Numbered from the stretch's first letter, positions 8,633 through 18,112 are shown. The stretch: 64,000 bases of DNA from Thalassospira marina (GCF_002844375.1 NZ_CP024199.1:2405001-2469000), one strand, 5' to 3'. Notes: generated by a model not told the origin, from the sequence alone. Made by a program: numbers and translations.

Positions 8633-9313
8633 ATGACAACTGCTTTCCACGTATTGATTGCCGATGATCATCCTTTAATGCGTGGTGCGCTGTCACATGC
8701 CCTGAGTTCGGAACTAAGCAACATTTCCATTCATGAAGCGGGCAGCCTTGGCGAAGCCATTGATGTGATCGAGGCATGCCACGCCCAGGGCCATGATATT
8801 GATCTGGTCCTGCTGGATTTGCATATGCCCGGCATGAATGGCTTTACCGGGTTATTCACCCTGCGGGCATCCTACCCCGATATTCCGGTTACCATCGTTT
8901 CGGCCAGTCAGGATTTGCCGGTTGTGCGCCGCGCCATTGAATATGGGGCAGCGGCCTTTGTGCCCAAATCCGCCCCGGTTGAACAGATTGGCGATGCCAT
9001 GCGCGCCGTTCTTGATGGTGAAATGTGGATGCCGGATTGGGCGCGTGACGCCATTGAAAACACACCAGCCGATTCCGAAAACAGCGATATTGCCCGCAAA
9101 ATCAGCCAGCTTACGCCCCAGCAATTACGTGTTTTAAACATGCTGACCGAAGGCAAGCTGAACAAACAGATCGCCTATGAGCTTGATGTGACCGAAGCGA
9201 CCATCAAGGCCCATGTTTCGGCGATTTTGCGCAAACTTTCGGTGCATAGCCGGACACAGGCCGTTATTGTTGCCCGCGAATTGCAAATTCAGGAACCCGC
9301 CGTCGAGGTTTGA
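8633..9313 (+). CDS. NarL/LuxR-type response regulator
   Basis: A 226-residue two-component response regulator. The receiver domain (1-~125) has the acidic pair DDH at residues 11-13, the phospho-acceptor Asp62 in LVLLDLHMPG, and the conserved Lys in VPKSAP. A LuxR-type helix-turn-helix (about 160-222) follows, with LTPQQLRVLNMLTEG and NKQIAYELDVTEATIKAHV. The ATG at 8633 has GGGGA nine bases upstream and was chosen over the TTG at 8612. No kinase is adjacent. The nearest orphan-looking kinase is the SLC5-fused one at 13.7-17.6 kb, but that protein carries its own receiver, so pairing is speculative. Target genes are unknown. Confidence 0.92.
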   Translation: MTTAFHVLIADDHPLMRGALSHALSSELSNISIHEAGSLGEAIDVIEACHAQGHDIDLVLLDLHMPGMNGFTGLFTLRASYPDIPVTIVSASQDLPVVRRAIEYGAAAFVPKSAPVEQIGDAMRAVLDGEMWMPDWARDAIENTPADSENSDIARKISQLTPQQLRVLNMLTEGKLNKQIAYELDVTEATIKAHVSAILRKLSVHSRTQAVIVARELQIQEPAVEV

Positions 9314-9336
9314 CCGGTTCGCCTTCCGCACATGAT

Positions 9337-9365
9337 GAACCTGCACAGATTTACAGTGCAGGTTC
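9337..9365. terminator. Convergent hairpin (10-bp perfect stem)
   Basis: Inverted repeat GAACCTGCAC (9337-9346) with GTGCAGGTTC (9356-9365), between the convergent regulator genes. The TetR stop codon (9351-9353) lies in its loop. There is no long T run, so it is a weak or Rho-assisted terminator. Confidence 0.55.
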
Positions 9366-9935
9366 CATCAGCGCGGCCGCTGCTGTGCTGATGGCCGTTG
9401 AAACTGCTTTGATCGATTCTTCGTTGACCATGGCGCGCGCCACTGTCAGCCCGCCAATTAAAATGCCCAAAAATGCCCATGCCTTTTCAAGGCGGGTATC
9501 TTCGGGCAAGTGCGGCAAACCTTGTGCAATCAGGCCAGCAATGCGGTTCATTTTACGGTCATAAAGGTTGCGGGTATCGTCATCCGCACGGGCAAGTTCG
9601 TGGGACAGGCTGGTCATGGCGCAACCACATGCCAGATCATCACGGTGGGCACGGCCCATATAATAATCAATAAAAGCCGCAATCCAGCCCGCACCGTAAT
9701 CGCGCTGAAACACCGGGATATTTTCAATAACTTCGTCCAGGCCCAATTCAAGGGCCGCGCGAAATGCCCCGTCTTTGGACCCGAAATGGGCATAAAACGC
9801 GCCCGACGTCGCATTGGCGGCACGCGCGATACCATCAACACCGATGCCCGCAAAGCCACTGGCCCGGAACCCACGGCTTGCCGCAAGCAGGATATTCTGG
9901 CGGGTTTCTTCCTTGCGCGTCCTGTTACTGACCAC
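9351..9935 (-). CDS. TetR-family repressor
   Basis: A 194-residue TetR/AcrR regulator. The N-terminal helix-turn-helix covers the first ~55 residues (RQNILLAASRGFRASGF ... VDGIARAANATSGAFYAHFGSK), and the all-helical ligand domain follows. The GTG at 9935 was chosen because the DNA-binding domain normally begins about 10 residues after the start and an AGGT lies upstream; the TTG at 9995 would add 20 odd residues and overlap the operator. Two nearly identical palindromes lie just upstream, one 26 bases from the start, which implies autoregulation and control of the divergent YdhR-like gene. The inducer is unknown. Confidence 0.9.
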   Translation of the reverse strand: MVSNRTRKEETRQNILLAASRGFRASGFAGIGVDGIARAANATSGAFYAHFGSKDGAFRAALELGLDEVIENIPVFQRDYGAGWIAAFIDYYMGRAHRDDLACGCAMTSLSHELARADDDTRNLYDRKMNRIAGLIAQGLPHLPEDTRLEKAWAFLGILIGGLTVARAMVNEESIKAVSTAISTAAAALMEPAL

Positions 9936-9960
9936 GGCGGTTACCTGTACTGACCTCAAA

Positions 9961-9980
9961 AATATAACGACCGATATATT
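9961..9980. promoter_or_regulatory. TetR operator O1
   Basis: AATATAACGACCGATATATT, which matches the perfect palindrome at 10018-10037 in 18 of 20 bases. It lies 26 bases before the TetR start codon. Confidence 0.7.
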
Positions 9981-10017
9981 TTTAATTGACAGCAACGCGA
10001 TTGTCGATCAAATCTTG

Positions 10018-10037
10018 AATATAACGATCGTTATATT
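10018..10037. promoter_or_regulatory. TetR operator O2, perfect 20-base palindrome
   Basis: AATATAACGATCGTTATATT reads the same on both strands. Its centre is 57 bases from that of O1. It lies between TetR and the divergent YdhR-like gene, so one repressor probably controls both directions. Confidence 0.75.
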
Positions 10038-10225
10038 TTTGAAAAACAGGATGACAGATATGGAATTGCGCATCTGACCAACGCCTGCCCCGGCAGGTTA
10101 AATACCAAACTTACTTCAATCCAATCACACCGACGGAACCGCGCTAGTGGCCTGCACATGCCCTGCCCCGCCCATATATATGGCTGGCAGGCAGCGAACC
10201 CTTGCGCCCATTTGAAAGATGAAAA

Positions 10226-10861
10226 ATGTCAAACGCTGCTTTTGTTTACACCGAACTGCAAATTTCCGTTCCCTTTGATCAGGTTCCCTGGCAGGGCATT
10301 AACGCCGCCATTCGTGAATTGCCCGGTTTTCGCAATAAAACCTGGCTTTCCGGTATTGCAAACAATTCGGCGGGTGGGTTTTACGAATTTGACAGCATTG
10401 AAAATGCCCAGTCCTTTGTGACGGATTATTTCCCGACTGAGGCCCGTAATTTTGGCGTTGCCCAAACCACCCGCATTTTTGATGCCAATGCCGCCCGGGA
10501 TGCCAGCATCGATATGCAGTCCCCGCATTTTGGCGTTAAACCCCGGCAAAAACCGGGTGCCTTTGTGTACACCGAAGTCCAGATCAATGTTTTGCCGTTC
10601 AACGATGCCCCTTGGCCTGCCCTTAACCCGGTCCTTAAGGCGCAGCCGGGTTTGCTTTCCAAAACATGGTTGTCGGGTGTACATACCGGCAGCCTTGGCG
10701 GGTTTTATTCATTTGATACCATCGAGAACGCCAAAAAGTTTGCCGTGGATTATTTCCCGCAAGAAGCCGCAAGCCTGAAGGCGGCCTTCACCACCCGCAT
10801 TTTTGATGCCGCCCCCACCGAAACCGCAAGCCGCGAAATGGCATCACCGGTTTATGGCTAA
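10226..10861 (+). CDS. Tandem-duplicated YdhR-like monooxygenase-fold protein
   Basis: A 211-residue protein made of two copies of the same ~95-residue domain. Copy 1 (about 5-95) carries FVYTELQI, GFRNKTWLSG, GGFYEFDSIENAQSF, DYFPTEA and TTRIFDA. Copy 2 (about 111-203) carries FVYTEVQI, GLLSKTWLSG, GGFYSFDTIENAKKF, DYFPQEA and TTRIFDA. Each copy resembles the YdhR family of ferredoxin-like (dimeric alpha/beta barrel) proteins, which normally form a homodimer from single domains; here the dimer is apparently fused in one chain. A monooxygenase or small-molecule-binding role is inferred from the fold only. Expression is probably induced when the neighbouring TetR protein releases its palindromes. 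The ribosome site is weak. Confidence 0.8.
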   Translation: MSNAAFVYTELQISVPFDQVPWQGINAAIRELPGFRNKTWLSGIANNSAGGFYEFDSIENAQSFVTDYFPTEARNFGVAQTTRIFDANAARDASIDMQSPHFGVKPRQKPGAFVYTEVQINVLPFNDAPWPALNPVLKAQPGLLSKTWLSGVHTGSLGGFYSFDTIENAKKFAVDYFPQEAASLKAAFTTRIFDAAPTETASREMASPVYG

Positions 10862-10870
10862 ATCAAAAGC

Positions 10871-10931
10871 CCCCTGAAACCTTCATTCAGGGGAAGCCAA
10901 AGCAGGATGCCGCATCTATCGGGCATCCTGC
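10871..10931. terminator. Double hairpin downstream of the YdhR-like gene
   Basis: Two consecutive stems: 10871-10878 with 10886-10893 (CCCCTGAA arms), and 10902-10911 with 10922-10931 (GCAGGATGCC arms, perfect). Neither has a T run. They are a probable 3' end or stabilising structure. Confidence 0.45.
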
Positions 10932-11087
10932 CCACTCACTCTTTGCGCCAATAATAATCTCGCGTTGGATTGCAACCTGGAAACGAGGAAACCCCGACAC
11001 CGCATGGCTACGCATTACCACCGCCTTGCCCGGCAAAGCGTTTTTGGGGCATGATTGCCAGCCAAATTGTGAAAACAGGTTGCCGCC

Positions 11088-11909
11088 ATGCCCAAGGGAC
11101 AGATTGCCGTCCTGCCAACATCACGCCCGGGAACGGAAGCCGTTGCCGCCTGTTCCGCGCATCATTTTGCGCGGCACAGCCATGATGTGTATGGCATTGG
11201 CATGATTGACCGGGGCGGCCAAAAATCAGCCAGCGGACGCGGCATTGTCGAAGCTGGCCCTGGCACCGTCATCACGGTTAATCCCGGCGAAATTCACGAT
11301 GGCGTGCCCGTGGCGGGCGAACCACGGCAATGGCGCATCCTGTATTTTCAGCCCGGTATTTTAAAAGATGCGATCAACGCCATCTTCGAGGGCGGCGCAC
11401 CTGAACATGAATTCACCAGCCCGATTTTCCATCGCCCGGTATTGACGCAATATTTCAATCGCATTTACGGCCATTTAACAACGTCAAATGCGCCTTACAG
11501 CGATGAAAACCTTGAATATGACGAGCTGTTAATTCTGCTGGCACGCGCCAGCCTGGAACAGGCACACCAGCCCGATGAAAACAGGCTGATTGCACCGGGT
11601 GTTTTCCGGGCAAAACAGCAAATCGATGATGCGCCGGGCGAACCCCTGCAGCTTGATATGCTGGCGCAGACAAGCGGCCTTGGCAAATATCAGCTTATTC
11701 GCGATTTTAACCGTGCCACCGGCTTTACCCCGCACGCCTATATTATCCAGCGGCGTGCCCTTTTGGCGCGCCAGCTTATTTGTCGTAAAACCCCGCTGGC
11801 AGAAGCCGCCCTTATGGCCGGATTTTCGGACCAAAGCCATATGACCCGGCAATTCATACGCTTTTATGGCTATAGCCCGGGAAAACTGGCCCGATCACTG
11901 GGAACCTGA
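11088..11909 (+). CDS. AraC-family regulator
   Basis: A 273-residue regulator. The N-terminal cupin-like sensing domain (about 15-100) has HHFARHSHDVYGIGMIDRG and NPGEIHDG, typical of the AraC ligand-binding fold. Two helix-turn-helix units occupy the C-terminal ~100 residues (LDMLAQTSGLGKYQLIRDFN and LAEAALMAGFSDQSHMTRQF). It is followed 111 bases later by a LysE-type exporter on the same strand. This arrangement is common, with the AraC protein activating an amino-acid or metabolite exporter, so the exporter is its likely target. The start ATG follows GTTGCCGCC without a strong ribosome site. Confidence 0.9.
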   Translation: MPKGQIAVLPTSRPGTEAVAACSAHHFARHSHDVYGIGMIDRGGQKSASGRGIVEAGPGTVITVNPGEIHDGVPVAGEPRQWRILYFQPGILKDAINAIFEGGAPEHEFTSPIFHRPVLTQYFNRIYGHLTTSNAPYSDENLEYDELLILLARASLEQAHQPDENRLIAPGVFRAKQQIDDAPGEPLQLDMLAQTSGLGKYQLIRDFNRATGFTPHAYIIQRRALLARQLICRKTPLAEAALMAGFSDQSHMTRQFIRFYGYSPGKLARSLGT

Positions 11910-12020
11910 CACCCTTTGATCACATGCTGCCGATAATGCCGGTTTGCAATTTCCTTCAAGACCGGGGGTGTAAGCATCCCTAAACTTTCCGATGTTGAAA
12001 CCCCGCAATCAGGAGCCTTC

Positions 12021-12632
12021 ATGTCGGCTGAATTTTTACTAACGTCCCTGATCCTGGTTCTGCTTCCCGGAACCGGGGTGATTTATACGCTTACTTCCGG
12101 GCTGAGCCAGGGCTGGAAAGCGGGCATTTGGGCCGCCCTTGGCTGCACATTTGGTATTGTACCGGCCGTGGTCGCCAGTGTTACCGGCCTTGCCGCCCTG
12201 CTGCATGCCAGCGCCCTTGTATTCGAGGCATTGCGCTATATCGGTGTGGCCTATCTGCTTTACATGGCAATCGCCATTTGGCGCGATCATTCAATGATGG
12301 TCGTTGATGAAAACCAGGCACAAAAAAGCAATGTGAAAGTTGCGATCAATGGCTGCCTGATCAATATCCTCAATCCCAAGCTGACGATATTCTTTTTGGC
12401 GTTTTTACCGCAATTCGTACCCGCCAATGCCACGAATGGGACCGAACGCATGATCCTGCTTGGTGCCGTATTCATGGCAATGACATTCGTTATTTTCGCC
12501 GGATACGGGCTTTTCGCATCATTGGCACGGCGTTATGTCCTAACCCGCCCGCGGGTGATGTTGTGGCTACGCCGCAGCATTGCGGGTGTGTTTGTCATGC
12601 TTGGCGCAAGGCTGGCATTTTCATCGCGCTAA
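12021..12632 (+). CDS. LysE/RhtB-family exporter
   Basis: A 203-residue inner-membrane protein with about six helices. The family start LTSLILVLLPGTGVIYTL and the following GLSQGWKAGIWAALGC are typical of LysE/RhtB proteins, which export amino acids or related small molecules. The middle carries GCLINILNPKLTIFFLAFLPQFV, the second conserved block. The ATG at 12021 has AGGAG six bases upstream. It lies downstream of an AraC regulator on the same strand. Substrate cannot be read from sequence. Confidence 0.92.
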   Translation: MSAEFLLTSLILVLLPGTGVIYTLTSGLSQGWKAGIWAALGCTFGIVPAVVASVTGLAALLHASALVFEALRYIGVAYLLYMAIAIWRDHSMMVVDENQAQKSNVKVAINGCLINILNPKLTIFFLAFLPQFVPANATNGTERMILLGAVFMAMTFVIFAGYGLFASLARRYVLTRPRVMLWLRRSIAGVFVMLGARLAFSSR

Positions 12633-12786
12633 AAATGATCAGGGGTGATGGCAGCATCACGACTGCCGTCATCCTGCTTTTTCCAACACGTATATCGGCC
12701 CAGGCCAGCCATCCCCGGCTATTCGTGCTTAGCGACCAAGTCGCTGGCGAAGCATTGAAACTGGATGCAATAGCACCCCGCCAATA

Positions 12787-13485
12787 TCAATAACGACGGC
12801 GCGATAACAGCCAGAACAGCAAGACCCAGGCTGCCCCCAATGTCCAGCCTGCGAGAACATCGGTTGGCCAGTGAACCCCCAGATAAAGCCGGCTGGAGCC
12901 GATCAGCAACGTCATAAACACGCCAACCGACATTACAAAGATACGAACACGCGTACGTTTTTCCGTTCGCGCAACCAGTGTTCCCAATGTCAGATAGGTG
13001 ATGGCCGATAACATGGCATGCGCACTGGGAAAGCTAAGCGAATGCACGGTCACCAGATGCGGTACAATGTCGGGCCGGGCGCGATCAAAGGCGATTTTAA
13101 GAGCCTCTTCAAACAAGGCCCCCAACCCGATCGATGCCACCACCCAGAATGCCGCCCGGCGATACCCGGCCACCAGCAAATATACCGTCACAATCGATGT
13201 AAACAGTGCTAACACGGCAACGCCGCCCAATGCGGTGATATCGCGAACCACGCCCAGCAACCAGCCCGGCCCTATTGGCTGGGACAAATCGTTTCCGTGG
13301 CGCATAAACAGCAAAATCGCCTTGTCGAACGCCCCGCTTTCCTGCTCGAACACATCTTCGGCGACTTTGCCAAACAGCAATAAAAGCCCGGCAATCGCCG
13401 CGATAACGGCCAGAACTTTTGGTTCAAACGGGGACTTTTGCCGGATTTTATCAAGCATCGAGCGGGAAAAGTTACGCAAGGACAC
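12787..13485 (-). CDS. PAP2-family membrane phosphatase
   Basis: A 232-residue inner-membrane protein with five or six helices. The three PAP2 catalytic motifs are present: KIAFDRARP, then PSAH (family PSGH), then SRLYLGVHWPTD with the catalytic His and its Asp. Such enzymes dephosphorylate lipid phosphates such as phosphatidic acid or undecaprenyl diphosphate, usually on the periplasmic face. The substrate is not determined. The start is GTG 13485, or possibly the TTG two codons later, which has better spacing from AAAAGG. It is monocistronic. Confidence 0.9.
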   Translation of the reverse strand: MSLRNFSRSMLDKIRQKSPFEPKVLAVIAAIAGLLLLFGKVAEDVFEQESGAFDKAILLFMRHGNDLSQPIGPGWLLGVVRDITALGGVAVLALFTSIVTVYLLVAGYRRAAFWVVASIGLGALFEEALKIAFDRARPDIVPHLVTVHSLSFPSAHAMLSAITYLTLGTLVARTEKRTRVRIFVMSVGVFMTLLIGSSRLYLGVHWPTDVLAGWTLGAAWVLLFWLLSRRRY

Positions 13486-13662
13486 ACCTTTTAGGCTGCA
13501 GGTTTGTTATCTTCGCAAAGACAGCGGTTTATCAACAAACGTCGTTAATGCAGCTTTGTGCCGAAATAAGGCCAAACCGGGTTAGCCCCGAACACAAAGA
13601 CGTTACCGGCCATAATAAAGCACTTTGCCCTTAATCAGCCCATGCCCGTAACGACACACCTG

Positions 13663-16600
13663 TTATCCCTGATGCACGAACGAACGTGTCATCAAAGCAC
13701 GCAATTTTGCCGGTTTCAGGGGTTTGTTTAATAGACCAAATGACTGGGCCGATATTTTTTCCGCTGTTTCCGGGCTGCGATCAGCAGTGATGATAATACC
13801 CGGTATCGTAAGGCCGCGTTCGTCACGTAAACGGCGCAGCACATCAAGCCCGGTTTGGCCGGAACTTAAATGATAATCCGCCAGGATAATATCGGGCATG
13901 AATGCCGGGGTTGGTTTGTCTGGCGGGCAAAGCAGGCTTTCGGCTTCTTCGCCAGATCGCGCTGTTGCAACAACGCAATCCCAGTTTTCCAGCATTGCGC
14001 GCATACCGGCCAGAATATCGGGTTCGTTATCGATGCAAAGAACCCGTAACCCGCCCAATTCGCCACCTAACCGGCGGCGCGGTGTGGTAACGATGGTTTC
14101 TGGCGCGGCAATGCCCAATGGCACATCAACCGAAAACACCGTGCCATGCCCCGGGCGTGATCGCACCGAAACCGGGTGTTCCAACCGCCGCCCCAGGCGA
14201 TCAACAATGGCAAGGCCAAGCCCCAACCCTTTGACATCAACATTTTCCGGGCTTTCCAGACGGTGAAATTCGCGGAAAATGATTTTCAGCTTGTCTTCGG
14301 GGATGCCTGGGCCGCTATCCCATACCTCGATGCGCAACACATCGCCGCGCAACCGGCAGCCCACCACCGTTCCGCCCTTGCGGGTATAGCGCAGGGCGTT
14401 GGAAATGAAATTCTGCAAAATACGGCGCAGCAAACGGCTGTCACTGCGAACCCATATGTCGCGGGAATGAACATTAAACCGCAGCCCAGCCTGTTCGGCA
14501 ATCGGGGTAAATTCGGTTTTCAGGGCATTTAAAACCCGCGAAATCGGGAAATCCTGCAGGCTGGGCTGCATCGCCCCGGCATCAAGTTTGCAGATGTCCA
14601 AAAGCTCGTTCAAAAGCTCCTCGACACCTTTTAGCGATACATCGACCTTACCAACCAGATCGGCGGCATCATCGGCCAGTTCCCGCCCGCCAAGGGCAAC
14701 GGTAAACAGGCGCGCAGCATTCAATGGCTGCAACAAATCGTGGCTGGCGGCGGCAAAAAACCGTGTTTTGGTGTCATTTGCCGTTTCGGCCTGTTCCTTG
14801 GCGATGGAAAGTTCGCTGTTTAGGGTTTCAAGGGCGTGGGTTCGGTCAATCACGCGCTGTTCCAGGCTTTCATTGGCTTCTTTCAATGCCTGTTCGGCCA
14901 AGCGGCGTTCGGTAATATCGTGATAAATACAGAAATAACCCAGCACCTCGCCCGTTTCATCGAAATGCGGAATATAGGTGCCCTCGGCAAAGCGTTCTTC
15001 GGTGAAGCCTTCCATCGGTGGAAAGTCGATTTCAAAGCTTTGCCGATAACCTTTTAAAACCTCGGCAATCATTGGGGCCAGGCGTTTATAGCGGGTTTCA
15101 CCAACGGCCTCGGCCACGGTCAGGCCATGGGCGGCGGCCCGGCGCAGGCCAAACATGCGTTCATACGGGCGGTTGGTGAATCGTAGGCGCTGGTTTTTAT
15201 CGGCATAGGCGATCATGACCGGGATATTATCGGTATAGATGCGAATATTGCGTTCGCTTTCGCGCAGGGCATCTTCGGTGCGGACACGCGCGGTAATATC
15301 GGCAATGGTCGCAACAAAGCCGCCATCGGGCATCGGGTTGGTGCGAATTTCCAGAACCATGCCGTCGCTGCGTTTGCGTTCATAGGTATGCGGCAAGCGG
15401 CGCATTTGTGGCGCCGCATTTCGCCCGACGAGAATATCCAGATCAACCGATCGCGGGCCGGTATGGCGGCAGGTTTCCACCAGTTGCGCCAGGGGCATGG
15501 TCACCTGAATATCGGCCGCAGCAATACCCAGCAGGTCAATAAAACGGTGGTTCCAGGTGGCAAGGCGCAAATCCTGGTCAAACACGCCCACCCCTTGCGA
15601 GATATTTTCCAGCGTGTTTAGCAACAGATCGCGGTTAAATTTGATCGCTTCGGATGCTTCATCGAGAAGCTCCATCGCGTCGCGGCGCGAAACGGCCTTA
15701 TCGGGCAATAACAATGCCATGACCACGCGCGACGATGCCGCCCCCACCGCCCCGCTTAGCAAATGTTCGGTAAAATTGCTGGCATCGATATCGGCCAAAT
15801 CCCCCCGGCCTACATCACCGCCGCGCCTTGCCAGATAGTTGCGAAAGGCACGTTCGGCCCATTGCGCGCCCAAAAACCGGGCAGCAAGGCTTTCGAGTTC
15901 GCCAATCGTGACCCGGCCAGGCCAGATATCATTGCGCGATTGCGCCGGGTTGCGCCCGACATCGACGAATAATTGCGCCTGCCTGCGTTGGGTCACCCCC
16001 TGAATACCCGTTGCCGACCCCAGCAACAGCAGGATCACGTTAACACCCAAACTCCAGATCACCCCATGGGTTAGCGGGTCGAGATGCAGGCCAAACAGGG
16101 CCTGGGGTTTTAAAAAGGCAATGCCAAGAGGCCCGTTTGCCAGCAATTCATGCGGCAAAAAGCCGCTTTGCACAAAGGATGGCAATAGAAGGGTATAACA
16201 CCACAGGCCAAACCCGCCGATAAGGCCCCAGCGCACACCGGTCCGGTTAACCGCCTTGATATAAAGGGCGGCCAGCAAGGCCGGGGCAAACTGCGCCACG
16301 GCGGCAAAGGACAGCATACCAATATCGGCCAGCGCGTATTTTTCGCTAAGAAACCGGTAGAAGCCATAGGCCAGAAACATCAGGACCAGCACGGCAATAC
16401 GGCGAATTTTCAACACAAGCTGGCTGACATCGCCATTCGCCTGATCGCGCAGGCGTGGCAGGCGCAGTAAAACCGGCATTACCAGGTCATTACAGACCAT
16501 GGTGGATACCGCCACGCAGGAAACAATCACCATGCCGGTGCTGGCCGAAAGTCCGCCGACAAACGCAATCAGCGCCAGTCCGTTTTGCCCGCCCAGCAAT

Positions 16601-17583
16601 GGCAGGGTCAGAACGAATGTATCGGGGTTCACGGCAGCCTGCCCGTCAAACAGCAACAGCCCGGCAACCGCAATGGGCACCACAAACAGGTTGATTGCCA
16701 CCAGATAGGCCGGAAACAGCCAGCGCGCGGTTTTCAAATTCCGGCTGTCGTCATTTTCAACAAAGGTGACGTGAAACTGGCGCGGCAGACAGATAATGGC
16801 AAACATGCCAATCAGCGACCCGACAAAGAAATGAGGTGTCAGCCAGTTTTCCGGTGCAAACAGGGCGGTAATATCGGGCCGGGCGCTGGCCTGGCTGGCA
16901 AGGTCATTCATGCCGCCAAACAGGCCAAAAACCACAAACAGCCCCACCGCCAACAGCGCAACAAGTTTGACCGTGCTTTCAAAGGCAATGGCAAGGATAA
17001 GGCCATCATGATGTTCGGATGCGTGGATATAACGCACCCCAAACAACACGCCAAAAACCGCCATCAGGATGGTGACATAAAAGGCGGTATCCTTGGTGAA
17101 GTTCGCAGCACTGTGGCGCACGATATCTTCGCCAAGCGGGCCCAGCAAAACATCGAACGATGTTGAAACCGCCTTTAGCTGAAGTGCGATATAGGCCAGG
17201 ATTCCGACCATGGCGATTACCGCAACAAGGGCTGCCAGACTTTGACTTTTGCCATAGCGCGACCCCAGGAAATCGGCGATCGAGGTGATATTTTGCGCGC
17301 GGCAGACCGTTGCAATTTTGACCATCACCGGATAGCCCGCCAGCATCATCACCAGCGGGCCGATATAAATGGGCAAAAACGCAAAACCATGCAGGGATGC
17401 GGTGCCGACAGAGCCAAAGAATGTCCAGCTTGTGCAGTAAACCGCCATGGAGAGCGCATAGATAACCGGCTTTAACCGCGACATGCGCCACAGGCGGGCA
17501 TATTTATCGCCGTAATGGGCGATGGCAAAAAGCAGGCCGATATAGGTCATCGCGACGATAAATATCAAACCACCCTGAAGCAT
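13663..17583 (-). CDS. SLC5 transporter-fused hybrid histidine kinase
   Basis: About 1306 residues. The N-terminal ~530 residues are a sodium/solute symporter (SLC5-like) domain with about 12-13 helices, including YGDKYARLWR and SVGTASLHGFAFLPIYIGP. A linker and two PAS domains (about 630-900) follow. The kinase core has H-box FFAAASHDLLQPLNAARL (His near residue 948), N-box NFISNALRYT and G-boxes DSGPGIP and GLGLGLAIV. The C-terminus is a receiver with ADYHLSSGQTG holding the phospho-Asp. This architecture is that of the CbrA/CrbS-like nutrient-sensing kinases, here with an attached receiver. The transporter part probably senses or imports a small metabolite. The ATG at 17583 is preferred because relatives begin there; GTG 17622 is an alternative. 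The output partner is unknown. Confidence 0.93.
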   Translation of the reverse strand: MLQGGLIFIVAMTYIGLLFAIAHYGDKYARLWRMSRLKPVIYALSMAVYCTSWTFFGSVGTASLHGFAFLPIYIGPLVMMLAGYPVMVKIATVCRAQNITSIADFLGSRYGKSQSLAALVAVIAMVGILAYIALQLKAVSTSFDVLLGPLGEDIVRHSAANFTKDTAFYVTILMAVFGVLFGVRYIHASEHHDGLILAIAFESTVKLVALLAVGLFVVFGLFGGMNDLASQASARPDITALFAPENWLTPHFFVGSLIGMFAIICLPRQFHVTFVENDDSRNLKTARWLFPAYLVAINLFVVPIAVAGLLLFDGQAAVNPDTFVLTLPLLGGQNGLALIAFVGGLSASTGMVIVSCVAVSTMVCNDLVMPVLLRLPRLRDQANGDVSQLVLKIRRIAVLVLMFLAYGFYRFLSEKYALADIGMLSFAAVAQFAPALLAALYIKAVNRTGVRWGLIGGFGLWCYTLLLPSFVQSGFLPHELLANGPLGIAFLKPQALFGLHLDPLTHGVIWSLGVNVILLLLGSATGIQGVTQRRQAQLFVDVGRNPAQSRNDIWPGRVTIGELESLAARFLGAQWAERAFRNYLARRGGDVGRGDLADIDASNFTEHLLSGAVGAASSRVVMALLLPDKAVSRRDAMELLDEASEAIKFNRDLLLNTLENISQGVGVFDQDLRLATWNHRFIDLLGIAAADIQVTMPLAQLVETCRHTGPRSVDLDILVGRNAAPQMRRLPHTYERKRSDGMVLEIRTNPMPDGGFVATIADITARVRTEDALRESERNIRIYTDNIPVMIAYADKNQRLRFTNRPYERMFGLRRAAAHGLTVAEAVGETRYKRLAPMIAEVLKGYRQSFEIDFPPMEGFTEERFAEGTYIPHFDETGEVLGYFCIYHDITERRLAEQALKEANESLEQRVIDRTHALETLNSELSIAKEQAETANDTKTRFFAAASHDLLQPLNAARLFTVALGGRELADDAADLVGKVDVSLKGVEELLNELLDICKLDAGAMQPSLQDFPISRVLNALKTEFTPIAEQAGLRFNVHSRDIWVRSDSRLLRRILQNFISNALRYTRKGGTVVGCRLRGDVLRIEVWDSGPGIPEDKLKIIFREFHRLESPENVDVKGLGLGLAIVDRLGRRLEHPVSVRSRPGHGTVFSVDVPLGIAAPETIVTTPRRRLGGELGGLRVLCIDNEPDILAGMRAMLENWDCVVATARSGEEAESLLCPPDKPTPAFMPDIILADYHLSSGQTGLDVLRRLRDERGLTIPGIIITADRSPETAEKISAQSFGLLNKPLKPAKLRALMTRSFVHQG

Positions 17584-17719
17584 AAATTCGCGCGATCCCC
17601 AATTGGCCGCGGGCAAGGCCACGGCGCATTCAATACCAGTTTGGACTATACCATGCCGGTATCATCGACTAAAACGGCGGACATCATCCTTACGACCAAT
17701 TGTTAAGCACCAGGTGATC

Positions 17720-18112
17720 ATGTCTTCGCAATATGCCTTTTTTGCCGGAATTTTACGTTTCGTCGCCAAGAAAACCGCCGCTGACGACGCCGAAATTCGC
17801 GTCATGATGGGGCATTTATCGGGGATTGCCGATGCGGTTGAAAAAACCGGGCGTTTTATGGTTCTACGTGAAAATTGCGAAAGTGCCGCACGCGCCTTTG
17901 CCGGGGTGGCAAAATTCCTGCAGGAACGCATCCTGCCCGAGGCCCTGGCCGCTGGTAACAATGGTGCTGTCGAACAGGTGAAATGGACAATTGAAACATC
18001 CCTTGCGATGGCAGCCGAACTGGTAAAGCGCATCACCCAGGAAGAATATGCAAATCAGGAAAGCTTTACCTTTGATTTGCCCCTGCCCCCTGGTGCGCCC
18101 AAACCGCATTGA
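17720..18112 (+). CDS. Conserved-looking hypothetical protein
   Basis: 130 residues, rich in helices, with no signal peptide or membrane segment and no recognised motif. The centre (RENCESAARAFAGVAKFLQERILPEAL) looks like an amphipathic helix pair; the C-terminus is Pro-rich. The ATG at 17720 follows AGGTGATC. It is transcribed divergently from the SLC5-kinase with a gap of about 136 bases and ends at a strong terminator. Codon use resembles that of its neighbours, so it is likely real. No function is proposed. Confidence 0.75.
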   Translation: MSSQYAFFAGILRFVAKKTAADDAEIRVMMGHLSGIADAVEKTGRFMVLRENCESAARAFAGVAKFLQERILPEALAAGNNGAVEQVKWTIETSLAMAAELVKRITQEEYANQESFTFDLPLPPGAPKPH

